Positions 17,142 to 25,905 of a stretch of 44,743 nt of DNA are shown one piece after another (the first letter of the stretch is position 1; each line of letters begins with the position of its first letter). The position numbers and the translations under genes were made by a program. Source of the stretch: Candidatus Nitrosopumilus sp. (GTDB lineage: Archaea > Thermoproteota > Nitrososphaeria > Nitrososphaerales > Nitrosopumilaceae); contig JAEFCZ010000007.1 in assembly GCA_016125975.1 (NCBI GenBank), positions 1-44,743 on the forward strand, read 5' to 3'. Below the pieces are notes generated by a model that was given only the letters and a program-made list of their open reading frames with translations, did not search any database and was not told where the DNA came from.

Positions 17142-18092
17142 TTAATTTTCTATTTTTGCAAGTTCTGCAAGCATTGCAGATAGTTGAATTTCTGAATTAG
17201 AACCAACTAAAATTCTATAATCATATTTTGCAATTACCTCTAAAATATCTGCTAGTTTATCATGTTTTGATTTGAATACTGCAGAATTCAAATATTTCAA
17301 AAAGTCTGATTCTGACATTCCATAAACCTTGATTAATTCAATCATCTTTTCTCTTGCTTCTGGAACTTTTCCAGATAATGCAATTTTTAGAACTTCATCT
17401 ACATCTGTAGTTTTTGTTAATCCTGCAGATGCCTTTACATTTTCTTCAGAAACTGCACCTAAACTTGCAGTAGCTTGCATTAAATTAATTGCATGTCTAA
17501 GATCTCCTTCAGAATAATCATAAATTGCCTTTAGTCCTTTTTTGTCTGCCTTTACTTTTTCTTTTTTTGCAATTTCTTCTAGTCTTTTTATGACATCTTC
17601 TTCTGGAACTGATGTAAACTTGAAAGTTGCACATCTGCTTTGAATAGGATCGATAATCTTTGAGATATTATTTGCAATTAGGATGAATCTACAAATTTTT
17701 GCAGTATCTTCTATGATTCTTCTAAGTGCTGTTTGAGCATCAGAAGTCATTTCGTCTGCTTCATCTAAAATAATAATCTTGAATGGAACATCTGCCATTC
17801 CTGCATATCTTGAAAACTTTTTTACTTTTTCTCTAACCATTCCAATTCCTCTTTCATCTGAGGCATTCAATTCTAAGGTGTAGTCTTTAGCATAGTCTCC
17901 TAAAATTTGTCTTGAAATACATAGTGCGGTAGTTGTCTTTCCAACTCCAGCTGATCCTGAAAACAACAAATGTGGCATATCTGTAGGATCTTTGATTAAT
18001 GCTTCTAAACTTCCAATAATTTCTGTTTGATTAACTACTTCAGAAAGTTTCATTGGACGATATTTTTCTACCCACATGCCAGTTGCAGTCAT
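17142..18092 (-). CDS. rfcS: Replication factor C small subunit (clamp loader)
   Basis: 316 residues from ATG 18092 (MTATGMWVEKYRP). A TTG at 18110 adds six residues, but a TATA-like ATTTATTAG about 25 bases upstream of 18092 favours the ATG and a leaderless transcript. Walker A GSAGVGKTT, Walker B IILDEADEM, sensor IANNISKI, and the clamp-loader QSRC Arg finger are present, followed by the lid and C-terminal collar domain. RfcS forms the ATPase ring that loads PCNA with RfcL. It is divergent from the GINS-mcm-hel308 operon. Confidence 0.95.
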   Translation of the reverse strand: MTATGMWVEKYRPMKLSEVVNQTEIIGSLEALIKDPTDMPHLLFSGSAGVGKTTTALCISRQILGDYAKDYTLELNASDERGIGMVREKVKKFSRYAGMADVPFKIIILDEADEMTSDAQTALRRIIEDTAKICRFILIANNISKIIDPIQSRCATFKFTSVPEEDVIKRLEEIAKKEKVKADKKGLKAIYDYSEGDLRHAINLMQATASLGAVSEENVKASAGLTKTTDVDEVLKIALSGKVPEAREKMIELIKVYGMSESDFLKYLNSAVFKSKHDKLADILEVIAKYDYRILVGSNSEIQLSAMLAELAKIEN

Positions 18093-18185
18093 ATGAGTAC
18101 ATGGGAGCAATTCCCACTAATAAATCCGAATTGGTTATTGTCACATACGTCAAATTAAAATCTCTTTGAGCATAATATAATGAGC

Positions 18186-18282
18186 GATCAGCCTGAAATT
18201 AATTAGGATCAATTGATCTCACTAAATTGTTAACAGAATTGATCGATCCGATACTTGAGGATCTAAAATACAAAAAGTGATC
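18186..18282. promoter_or_regulatory. Cluster of seven GATC sites between rfcS and GINS-mcm
   Basis: GATC begins at 18186, 18207, 18215, 18241, 18245, 18260 and 18279. Two of them form the perfect palindrome GATCAATTGATC (18207-18218), and TGATCTCA is repeated (18214 and 18278). The last sites overlap the CTAAAATAC TATA-like box and the transcript start of GINS. Density is far above chance, so a regulatory or origin-like role is possible. Confidence 0.5.
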
Positions 18283-18286
18283 TCAT

Positions 18287-18805
18287 ATGGAAATAGACAA
18301 AATACAAAAAGTACACTCAATTGGATACCGCCTAAAGGATGCTAAAGTCACTGTAAATCAGGACTACAAGTTCAATGTAGCAGGTCTAAAGACTGAAGGC
18401 AAGCAAGGTGAAGTAAATAACATGCCTCAATGGGTAGGCAAAATTCTTGCAGATAATAACTTGGGAACTCTTGATGCTCCTGATATGATTACTGAACTTA
18501 AACAAGCATTATCAAAAGAAAAAATGGTTGGAGAATATCAAATTTCTACTCTTGAATCTCATTTTTACATTAAACTAAAAGAATCTATGAAAGAATTGAA
18601 TCGAGATGATTTTGATAAAGTTGAAAGTATGATGTTAGAATTATTTAGAATGAGAAGAGGAAAACTAGTAAAATTAGCTGACTCCATCAAACTAAACTCT
18701 GATTTGTACAATAAACTAACTGTTGAAGAAGTGATTTTCTACAAAACTATCTATGAAAACAGTATAGAGTTTGAAAATCAAATAAAAGGTGATACTGATG
18801 AGTAG
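18287..18805 (+). CDS. GINS complex subunit (Gins51-like)
   Basis: 172 residues. An N-terminal small beta domain (VTVNQDYKFNVAGLKT) and then a long helical A-domain with LSKEKMVGEYQISTLESHFY and FRMRRGKLVKLA, the conserved M-R-R-x-K-L helix of GINS proteins. GINS activates the MCM helicase at the fork. Immediate linkage to mcm, with an eight-base overlap, matches other archaea and supports the call. Leaderless start is likely (TATA-like box about 25 bases upstream). Confidence 0.88.
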   Translation: MEIDKIQKVHSIGYRLKDAKVTVNQDYKFNVAGLKTEGKQGEVNNMPQWVGKILADNNLGTLDAPDMITELKQALSKEKMVGEYQISTLESHFYIKLKESMKELNRDDFDKVESMMLELFRMRRGKLVKLADSIKLNSDLYNKLTVEEVIFYKTIYENSIEFENQIKGDTDE

Positions 18806-20885
18806 TGCACAAACCAGTACCTTTACTGATTCTGCACTTTCTGATAAAGTAAAAGAATTCTTAACTAGATTCAAAGACAATAACGGTGAGTACAAGTATG
18901 TACAGGCAATCGACGAAATGATGCCTAAGAATTCTAAATTCATTATTGTTGATTACAATGATTTGATTATTGAACCTGAAATCATATCAATTTTTTCGGA
19001 AAACCCTGATAGAATATTTGATGCCTTTTCAAGAGCAATCAAAGAAGCATTACAAACAAGATTTCCTGATTATGCAGAAAAAATAAAAGATGAAGTCCGT
19101 GTAAGATTAATCAATTATCCTTCTGAGCGAAGTCTCAGACAAATTAATGCTGAAACTATTGGAAACATTACTAGTGTTTCGGGAATGGTAGTAAGAGCTT
19201 CTGAAGTTAAACCTCTTGCAAAAGAATTGATCTTTGTTTGTCCTGACGAGCATCAAACTAAAGTAATTCAGATTAAAGGAATGGATGTTAAAGTTCCAGT
19301 TGTATGTGATAATCCAAATTGCAAACATCGAGAATTTGATCTAAAACCTGAGGCAAGTAAATTCATTGACTTTCAAATCCTAAGATTACAAGAACTTCCT
19401 GAAGATTTGCCACCTGGGCAACTTCCTCACTATATTGACGTCACAATTAGGCAGGATTTAGTAGATAATGCTAGGCCTGGAGACCGAATTGTACTTACTG
19501 GAGTAGTTCGTGTAGAGCAAGAATCTGTCACTGGCGTTACACGTGGACATAGTGGGTTGTACCGGCTAAGAATTGAAGGAAATAATATTGAATTTTTAGG
19601 CGGACGTGGTTCTAAGACTTCTAGAAAAATTGAAAGAGAAGAAATCTCTCCTGAAGAAGAAAAAATGATCAAAGCTCTATCTGCAAGTCCTGATGTTTAC
19701 CAAAGACTAATTGATTCATTTGCTCCACACATTCAAGGACAATCTTTAATCAAAGAAGCAATTTTGTTACTAATTGTAGGTTCCAATCAAAGATCATTAG
19801 GTGATGGTAGTAAAATTAGAGGAGACATTAACGTATTTCTTGTCGGTGATCCTGGTACTGCAAAAAGTGAGATGTTAAAATTCTGTTCTAGAATTGCACC
19901 ACGTGGTTTGTATACCTCTGGTAGGGGTTCAACTGCTGCAGGACTTACAGCTGCTGTTGTAAGAGACAAAACAGGAATTATGATGTTAGAAGCTGGTGCA
20001 GTTGTACTTGGTGATCAAGGTCTTGTAAGTATAGACGAATTTGATAAGATGAAACCTGAAGATAGAAGTGCTTTGCACGAAGTTATGGAACAACAATCAG
20101 CAAGTATTGCAAAAGGTGGTATTGTTGCAACTCTAAATGCCAGAACCTCAATTTTAGCTGCAGCAAACCCTATGTATGGAAAATATGATCCATTCAAAAA
20201 TATTACAGAAAATGTTAACTTGCCAATTCCTCTTTTAACAAGATTTGACTTGATCTTTGTTGTTAGAGATATCCCTACTAAAGAAAAAGATGAAAAAATT
20301 GCAAGACACATTATAGAATTACACACTCCTCAAGGAACAGACAAAAAATCTGTAGTTGATGTTGATTTGCTTACAAAATACCTTTCATATGCTAAACGTG
20401 GAACTCCTGATCTAACGAAGGAAGCAGAACAAAAAATTCTTGATTATTATCTCCAAATGAGAAATGTTGAATCCGAAGAAATGATTACAGTCACACCTAG
20501 ACAACTTGAAGGTATTATCCGACTCTCTACTGCTAGGGCAAGATTACTCATGAAAGATAAGGTTGAAGAAGAAGATGCTGAGCGCGCAATATTTCTAATT
20601 CAAAGCATGCTTCAAGACGCTGGTGTTGATGTTAATACTGGAAAGGTTGATCTTGGGGTATTACAAGGAAAACCTCGAAGCGAGGTTTCAAAAATGCAGT
20701 TATTCATGGATGTGCTAAAAGGTCTTGAAGGTGACAACAAGATCCCTGTTGAAGAAAAGGCATTTGTCAAAGAGCTAGAAAAGAGTGAAAAATTCACAGA
20801 AGAAGAAGCAAGAAATTACATTAGAAGAATGCTTAGAGAAGCATCTATTTATGAATCAAAACCCGGTCATTATAACCGAGTATGA
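18798..20885 (+). CDS. mcm: MCM replicative helicase
   Basis: 695 residues from ATG 18798 (MSSAQTSTF). N-terminal domain with OB fold and zinc site (CPDEH near residue 145 and CDNPNC near 171). AAA+ core: Walker A GDPGTAKSEM near residue 350, Walker B SIDEFDKM near 410, Arg finger LTRFDL near 479. A C-terminal winged helix ends in HYNRV. Homohexameric 3'-5' DNA helicase. Overlaps GINS upstream by 8 bases and hel308 downstream by 4 (ATGA), so the three are translationally coupled. Confidence 0.97.
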   Translation: MSSAQTSTFTDSALSDKVKEFLTRFKDNNGEYKYVQAIDEMMPKNSKFIIVDYNDLIIEPEIISIFSENPDRIFDAFSRAIKEALQTRFPDYAEKIKDEVRVRLINYPSERSLRQINAETIGNITSVSGMVVRASEVKPLAKELIFVCPDEHQTKVIQIKGMDVKVPVVCDNPNCKHREFDLKPEASKFIDFQILRLQELPEDLPPGQLPHYIDVTIRQDLVDNARPGDRIVLTGVVRVEQESVTGVTRGHSGLYRLRIEGNNIEFLGGRGSKTSRKIEREEISPEEEKMIKALSASPDVYQRLIDSFAPHIQGQSLIKEAILLLIVGSNQRSLGDGSKIRGDINVFLVGDPGTAKSEMLKFCSRIAPRGLYTSGRGSTAAGLTAAVVRDKTGIMMLEAGAVVLGDQGLVSIDEFDKMKPEDRSALHEVMEQQSASIAKGGIVATLNARTSILAAANPMYGKYDPFKNITENVNLPIPLLTRFDLIFVVRDIPTKEKDEKIARHIIELHTPQGTDKKSVVDVDLLTKYLSYAKRGTPDLTKEAEQKILDYYLQMRNVESEEMITVTPRQLEGIIRLSTARARLLMKDKVEEEDAERAIFLIQSMLQDAGVDVNTGKVDLGVLQGKPRSEVSKMQLFMDVLKGLEGDNKIPVEEKAFVKELEKSEKFTEEEARNYIRRMLREASIYESKPGHYNRV

Positions 20886-23011
20886 AAATAGAAAAATTAA
20901 AACTTCCAGAATCTGCAATTGAATTTTTAAAATCACAAGGTTTTGAAAAATTATATCCTCCACAAGCAGATAGTGTAAAATCAGGATTACTTGATGGCAA
21001 AAGTGTTCTAGTTTCTGCTCCCACTGCAAGTGGAAAAACACTGATTGCAATGCTTGGGATGATGAGTTATCTTTCAAAAAACAAAGGTAAAGTAATCTAT
21101 CTTAGTCCTTTGAGAGCATTAACTGCTGAAAAATTTTCTGAATTTAAAAAATTAGAAAAAGTTGCATTGGGGAACAAAGTTAAAGTTGGAATTTCTACTG
21201 GTGATTTTGAAAATATTGAAAAGAATCTAGAAAAAAATAACATTTTAGTATTAACTAATGAAAAAATGGATTCCATAATAAGACATGGTGCTGAATGGAT
21301 TGATGAAATTGGGTTAGTGATTGCTGATGAGGTTCATCTAATTGGTGATGAGAGTAGAGGGCCTACATTAGAAATGATCTTAACCCAACTAAAACTCTTA
21401 GAATCAAAACCTCAGATTGTTGGTCTTAGTGCAACTATAACAAATTCTGATGAAATTGCAGATTGGCTTGAATGTACTCTAGTAAAAAATGATTGGAGAC
21501 CTGTTCCTCTATCTGAGGGCGTTTGTGATGCCGGAGAAGTTACTATGGCTGATGGAACAACATTTGAAGTTGAGCGTAGTATTTGTGGAACTCCGATTGA
21601 TTTAGGCGTGCAATCTGTAAAAGATGGAGGACAATCACTAGTTTTTGCTGAAACTAGAACTCGCTCAAAATCTCTTGCAACAAAGGCATCTGATGCAATT
21701 TCTCAAATTTTAGAGAAAAAAGAAATGAACCAATTAGAAAAAACATCAAAGAAAATCCTATCTGAAAATGAACATACGGAGCTAGTGAAAACATTAGCAC
21801 TTTTAGTAAAAAAAGGAGTTGCATTTCATCATGCAGGATTAAATCAAAAATGTAGAGAAACAATTGAGACAGAATTTAGAAATGGAACCATCAAACTGTT
21901 ATCTTCAACTCCAACTTTGGCTGCAGGTGTTAATCTACCTGCAAGAAGAGTTGTAATTTCTAATGTAAATAGATACAATGCAAAAGTAGGTGCAAATAGA
22001 CCAATTAGCATACTTGAATACAAACAACTTTGTGGTCGAGCTGGAAGACCTCAGTATGATGATTATGGAGAATCAATTATTGTTGGAAATGGCAATACTG
22101 AAGATCTAATTGATTATTACATTAATGGTGAACCTGAACCTATTGAATCAAAAATTACTGATGATAAATCTTTGAGAACTCATATACTCAGTGTTATTGT
22201 AACTCATCCTGGAATCAAAAAAGAAGAAATTTTGGAATTCTTTTTACAAACACTTGGTGGTATACAATCTCGTAAACCCACTGTAAAGTTTGCAATTGAT
22301 ATTTCATTACGTTTTCTTTCTAGTCAATATCTAATTGTAAAAAAAGGTGAAAGATATGCTGCAACTGAATTTGGGAAAAAGACATCTATGCTTTACATCG
22401 ATCCACTTACTGCAACTTACTTTAGAGATGCACTTGAAAATGTCTCTCAAGAAAGAAAACATACATTTGGATTTTTACATTTGATTTCAAATTGTGAAGA
22501 ATTTTTCCCAAAATTTTCACTTCGGCAAAAAGACTATGAATCTGCAAGTCTTATGATAGAAAATAACTCTTCAGAACTCTTAGAACAAATTTCTGAATAT
22601 GATTGCTCAAGAAGCCTTTTGGCCCTTCAATCTTGGATTACTGAGTCTACAGAACTTAGTCTTTCAGATAGCCTCGGAATTGAGTCTGGTGATATGCATA
22701 GGATGACTGAGAATGGAAATTGGCTTTGTTACTGCCTAAGAGAGATCGCAAAACATGTGGAAAGGGCAGATTTGCTTGAAGAATTAGGTGATTTAGGCAG
22801 AAGAATCTCTTATGGAATTAGAGAAGAATTACTTGAACTAGTCAGGATTAAAGGAATCGGTAGAGTTAGAGCAAGAATTCTATTCAAACATGGAATCAAA
22901 AATCTTGATGACTTGGCAAAGATTCCTGTAAATAAATTAGCAGAAATAGATAAAATTGGTTCAACCATTGCGGATAACATTAAGGCAGAATTACGAAGAG
23001 TTAGATATTGA
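20882..23011 (+). CDS. hel308: Hel308 superfamily 2 DNA helicase
   Basis: 709 residues. Motif I APTASGKT near residue 45, motif II DEVH near 149, motif III LSATI, the TLAAGVNLPARRVV motif, motif VI QLCGRAGRPQYD near 381, a winged helix and ratchet helical domain, and C-terminal helix-hairpin-helix pairs (IKGIGRVRARILFKHGI). Hel308 unwinds lagging strands at stalled forks and functions in recombination repair. It starts inside the mcm stop (ATGA), a direct operon link between replication and fork repair. The next gene overlaps its stop in turn. Confidence 0.96.
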   Translation: MKIEKLKLPESAIEFLKSQGFEKLYPPQADSVKSGLLDGKSVLVSAPTASGKTLIAMLGMMSYLSKNKGKVIYLSPLRALTAEKFSEFKKLEKVALGNKVKVGISTGDFENIEKNLEKNNILVLTNEKMDSIIRHGAEWIDEIGLVIADEVHLIGDESRGPTLEMILTQLKLLESKPQIVGLSATITNSDEIADWLECTLVKNDWRPVPLSEGVCDAGEVTMADGTTFEVERSICGTPIDLGVQSVKDGGQSLVFAETRTRSKSLATKASDAISQILEKKEMNQLEKTSKKILSENEHTELVKTLALLVKKGVAFHHAGLNQKCRETIETEFRNGTIKLLSSTPTLAAGVNLPARRVVISNVNRYNAKVGANRPISILEYKQLCGRAGRPQYDDYGESIIVGNGNTEDLIDYYINGEPEPIESKITDDKSLRTHILSVIVTHPGIKKEEILEFFLQTLGGIQSRKPTVKFAIDISLRFLSSQYLIVKKGERYAATEFGKKTSMLYIDPLTATYFRDALENVSQERKHTFGFLHLISNCEEFFPKFSLRQKDYESASLMIENNSSELLEQISEYDCSRSLLALQSWITESTELSLSDSLGIESGDMHRMTENGNWLCYCLREIAKHVERADLLEELGDLGRRISYGIREELLELVRIKGIGRVRARILFKHGIKNLDDLAKIPVNKLAEIDKIGSTIADNIKAELRRVRY

Positions 23012-24000
23012 TTGATTTAGTGATTCCCGCATTTGTTTCATGTATAATTGCATTTTTTGTTGTTTTTGTAACAATACCCCCATTAATCAAATTCCTAGAG
23101 AAAAGAAATATGGCTGTAAAAGACATGAACAAAAAAGAAGACATTATGGTTGTAAGACCTGGTGGTCCTTCAATTATTTTAGGAATTATTGTTTCAGAAA
23201 TTGTTTTATATGCATTTTTACAATTAAATGAAATTATTGCAATAATTATTACAACTACTGCTGCATTTGCAATAGGATATGTTGATGATAGAAAAGTTAT
23301 GGGTGGGTGGTTCAAACCCGTAGCTCTTGCAATCGCTGCAATTCCAATAATTGCATTTGGTGTATATGATACTAATTTAGCATTCCCCTTATTTGGTGAA
23401 GTACAAATTCCTGCACTTTATCTTGGATTAATTATATTGATGATTCCAATTACTGGAAACACAATCAACTCTATTGATGTTTTAAATGGTGTTGCAAGTG
23501 GATTTATGGTTATTACAAGTTTTTCATTATCAATTTGTTTGTTTATTGTACAAAACTATGAAATTGCAATTGTAAGTTTACCTCTAGCATTTGTTTCATT
23601 AGCATTTTACAAATACCACAAAATCCCCAGTAAAATTTTTCCAGGCGACTCAGGAGCTTTAACTCTAGGTGCTATGTATGGTTCTATTGCAATTGTTGGT
23701 GGTGTAGAAATCATTGCAGCCGTTGCATTACTTCCCGCTGTAATTAACTCATTTTTGTTCTTATCAAGCGTAAAAAGAATAGTTGAACACAGACAAATCA
23801 AAGGAAAACCCGTAGATCATACTGATGATTTTAAACTAAAGGCAACTGATGATAAAACAGCTCCTGTTACTTTGGTAAGATTACTTCTTGCTGGAGGACC
23901 GTTGTCAGAAAAACAAGTTGGATTTACAATATTCAAATTAGCAATATTTTCAGGAATTCTGGCAGTGATTACCGCATTTATGATGGGGGTGTCCATTTGA
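23008..24000 (+). CDS. GT4-type polyprenyl-phosphate sugar-1-phosphate transferase
   Basis: 330 residues starting at TTG (overlap TTGA with hel308); a GTG at 23020 is an alternative. About ten membrane helices. Family motifs: FAIGYVDDRK (Asp pair), the NTINSIDVLNG segment (equivalent of N-x-x-N-x-x-D-G), FPGDSGAL, and a cytoplasmic KPVDHTDDFK loop. Members such as WecA, MraY and archaeal AglH transfer GlcNAc-1-P or a related sugar to dolichol or polyprenyl phosphate, starting N-glycan or surface-glycan assembly. Fits the glycan genes downstream. Confidence 0.9.
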   Translation: MIDLVIPAFVSCIIAFFVVFVTIPPLIKFLEKRNMAVKDMNKKEDIMVVRPGGPSIILGIIVSEIVLYAFLQLNEIIAIIITTTAAFAIGYVDDRKVMGGWFKPVALAIAAIPIIAFGVYDTNLAFPLFGEVQIPALYLGLIILMIPITGNTINSIDVLNGVASGFMVITSFSLSICLFIVQNYEIAIVSLPLAFVSLAFYKYHKIPSKIFPGDSGALTLGAMYGSIAIVGGVEIIAAVALLPAVINSFLFLSSVKRIVEHRQIKGKPVDHTDDFKLKATDDKTAPVTLVRLLLAGGPLSEKQVGFTIFKLAIFSGILAVITAFMMGVSI

Positions 24001-24227
24001 AGGCTGGAATTTATGGATTTTTGTTTGCAATGTGGATTTTGATTCTTATTGGTGGAGGAATTGTAGTTACTTTATTGGGTCCAATAACCATTACTGGTTA
24101 TGGTGATATGAACTGGTTTATCGGATCTGTGATCAAAGCAGTTATTGCAATCATTCTTGTTGTAATTTGGATTCTAATTCTATCTAAGATAAAAAACTGG
24201 ATCTTTAAAAAAGAGATTAAATCTTAA
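23997..24227 (+). CDS. Small two-helix membrane protein
   Basis: 76 residues from TTG 23997, overlapping the GT4 stop by four bases. Two hydrophobic helices (GFLFAMWILILIGGGIVVTL and VIKAVIAIILVVIWILILS) end in a basic tail KIKNWIFKKEIKS. Probably made together with the glycosyltransferase; may be a partner or stabiliser. No family recognised. Its stop overlaps the convergent acetyltransferase stop. Confidence 0.65.
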   Translation: MKAGIYGFLFAMWILILIGGGIVVTLLGPITITGYGDMNWFIGSVIKAVIAIILVVIWILILSKIKNWIFKKEIKS

Positions 24228-24700
24228 CTTTCTAACCATTCTTTTTGTTTTTTATCATACTCTTCTCTAGTTTTCCTAATTGTTGCTGGTGAACCCATTA
24301 CAACCACGTTTTCAGGAACATCTCTAGTTACAACTGCCCCCATTGCGACAACACTATTTTCCCCAATAGTTACTCCTGCTTTAATTACTGCACGTGCTCC
24401 AATAACTGCATTATCTTCAATTTTTACCCCCACCATTTTATCACACATTGGATAAGGATCATTTGTCAAAACTGCAGCTGGACCTATGAAAACATTTTTC
24501 CCAATTCTTGAAAGTGGTGGAATATATGCTGAACCTTCTATCTTTGTGTTTTTTCCAATCTTTACATTATAATCAATGTGAACAAGTGAACCAATTTTTG
24601 TATCATCTCCAATCTCTACATCATCCCCAACATAGGTAAAATGCCAAATTGATACATTCTGACCAATTTTTGCTTTATCTGAAATGAAATTAGTTACCAT
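24224..24700 (-). CDS. Hexapeptide-repeat N-acetyltransferase (WlbB/WbpD-like)
   Basis: 158 residues dominated by left-handed beta-helix hexapeptide repeats ([LIV]-G-x-x-x-x: IGQNVSIWHFTYVGDDVEIG and on to AVIGARAVIKAGVTIG), with an ENVVVMGSPA capping region. It resembles acetyltransferases that modify the 3-amino group of UDP-2-acetamido-3-amino-glucuronate. The dehydrogenase two genes upstream is the matching family for the preceding step, which supports a role in a surface-glycan sugar. Confidence 0.85.
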   Translation of the reverse strand: MVTNFISDKAKIGQNVSIWHFTYVGDDVEIGDDTKIGSLVHIDYNVKIGKNTKIEGSAYIPPLSRIGKNVFIGPAAVLTNDPYPMCDKMVGVKIEDNAVIGARAVIKAGVTIGENSVVAMGAVVTRDVPENVVVMGSPATIRKTREEYDKKQKEWLES

Positions 24701-24703
24701 TTT

Positions 24704-24973
24704 CTACAAATGCCATGGGTTTGCCTTTGTAATAATTTTTTCAGGCAATCTATCTTTGAAATTCTCTAAAAACTCTATCTCTTGTTTTTTATCCCTTAGT
24801 TCATCAGGTAGCATAATTGGAATTTCTTCAATTATTGGATAAAATCTAGAACATTTTGAACAAAATAATACTCCTTCTGAAACTAAATTGTCTTTTTCTT
24901 TTATCTCAAATAATTCCAAAGGATGATTTTTATCAATTGGACATGCTAAAATATCCATCATAGTTTTGTTCAT
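24704..24973 (-). CDS. Trm112-like zinc protein
   Basis: 89 residues. MMDILACPIDKNHPLELFEI then FCSKCSRFYPIIEEIPIMLP: the Trm112/UPF0434 pattern, with Cys at LACP and a C-x-x-C pair before a Y-P-I strand and E-x-I-P. Trm112 proteins bind and activate SAM methyltransferases acting on tRNA, rRNA or release factor. It overlaps the dehydrogenase by four bases (ATGA), so it sits inside a sugar operon, which is unusual for an RNA-modification partner. Confidence 0.82.
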   Translation of the reverse strand: MNKTMMDILACPIDKNHPLELFEIKEKDNLVSEGVLFCSKCSRFYPIIEEIPIMLPDELRDKKQEIEFLENFKDRLPEKIITKANPWHL

Positions 24974-25905
24974 TTTAGATCTAAGTATATTGGAACTCCT
25001 TTCTGACTAGATAAAAGTGCAGCTTCAGCAATTTTTGAAACATTAACTGCTTGTTGTGCTTTTACAATATGTTCATTTTTACCTTCAATTGCATCAAGAA
25101 AACTTTGAATTTCTATTAACAAAGGTTCTTGTTTTTCATTGTCTATATTTTCAGTTCCTTCTAATTTTTCCACTTTGATTTCTTGTGTGATGAAGTCTGA
25201 TGAAATTCTTGCATCGTTACATGTGGCATAAAATTTTCTGATCCTTTTTGGTGTAACCCAATTTGATGTAATAATTGCAACTTTGTTATCTTTATATCCA
25301 AGCATGATTGTTGCAAAATCTTCGTATTCATGTTTTATTTGACCTGATCTTGCAAATACTACATTTGGCATTTCATCAAATAACCAATTTGCAGTATCAA
25401 TATCATGAACTGAAGTGTCATGTATTATTCCTACATCTTTGATATGAAGTGGCATTCTATTTTCACGGTGAAATTCAAGCATAATCAAATCCCCATATTT
25501 TTTTTCTTTAACAAGATTTTTTATAATGCCAACTGCAGGATTAAACCTCTCAATGTATCCACAAGTTAGAATTACTTTGTTTTTTTCTGCAAGTTTTGCA
25601 AGTTCTTCGCCATCTTCTGTTTTGTATGTAAGAGGTTTTTCAACAAACACATGTTTTTTCATCCCAAGTAATTTTTTTGCAATATCTGCATGAGTAGACG
25701 TTGGTGTTACAATAAATGCCCCATCAAATTCTTCTGATGATATTAAATCATCTAGTGATTCATAATAATTAACAGAATATTTTTCCCCAAATTCTTTACT
25801 ACGTTGAGAATCAGTGTCACAAATTGCACAAAGAACCCCTAATTCTGATAAAACTCTGGTATGATTCTTCCCCCATCCACCTGTACCAATTTGCACAATT
25901 TTCAT
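24970..25905 (-). CDS. Gfo/Idh/MocA family sugar dehydrogenase
   Basis: 311 residues. The N-terminal Rossmann motif is IGTGGWGKNH (residues 5-14), then the FVEKPLT signature near residue 90 containing the catalytic Lys, and a later HDTSVHDIDTANWL region with His and Asp. Family members such as WlbA oxidise UDP-GlcNAcA at C3 with NAD. Gene order with the hexapeptide acetyltransferase supports a di-N-acetyl sugar-acid pathway; a dedicated aminotransferase is not obvious. Confidence 0.88.
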   Translation of the reverse strand: MKIVQIGTGGWGKNHTRVLSELGVLCAICDTDSQRSKEFGEKYSVNYYESLDDLISSEEFDGAFIVTPTSTHADIAKKLLGMKKHVFVEKPLTYKTEDGEELAKLAEKNKVILTCGYIERFNPAVGIIKNLVKEKKYGDLIMLEFHRENRMPLHIKDVGIIHDTSVHDIDTANWLFDEMPNVVFARSGQIKHEYEDFATIMLGYKDNKVAIITSNWVTPKRIRKFYATCNDARISSDFITQEIKVEKLEGTENIDNEKQEPLLIEIQSFLDAIEGKNEHIVKAQQAVNVSKIAEAALLSSQKGVPIYLDLK

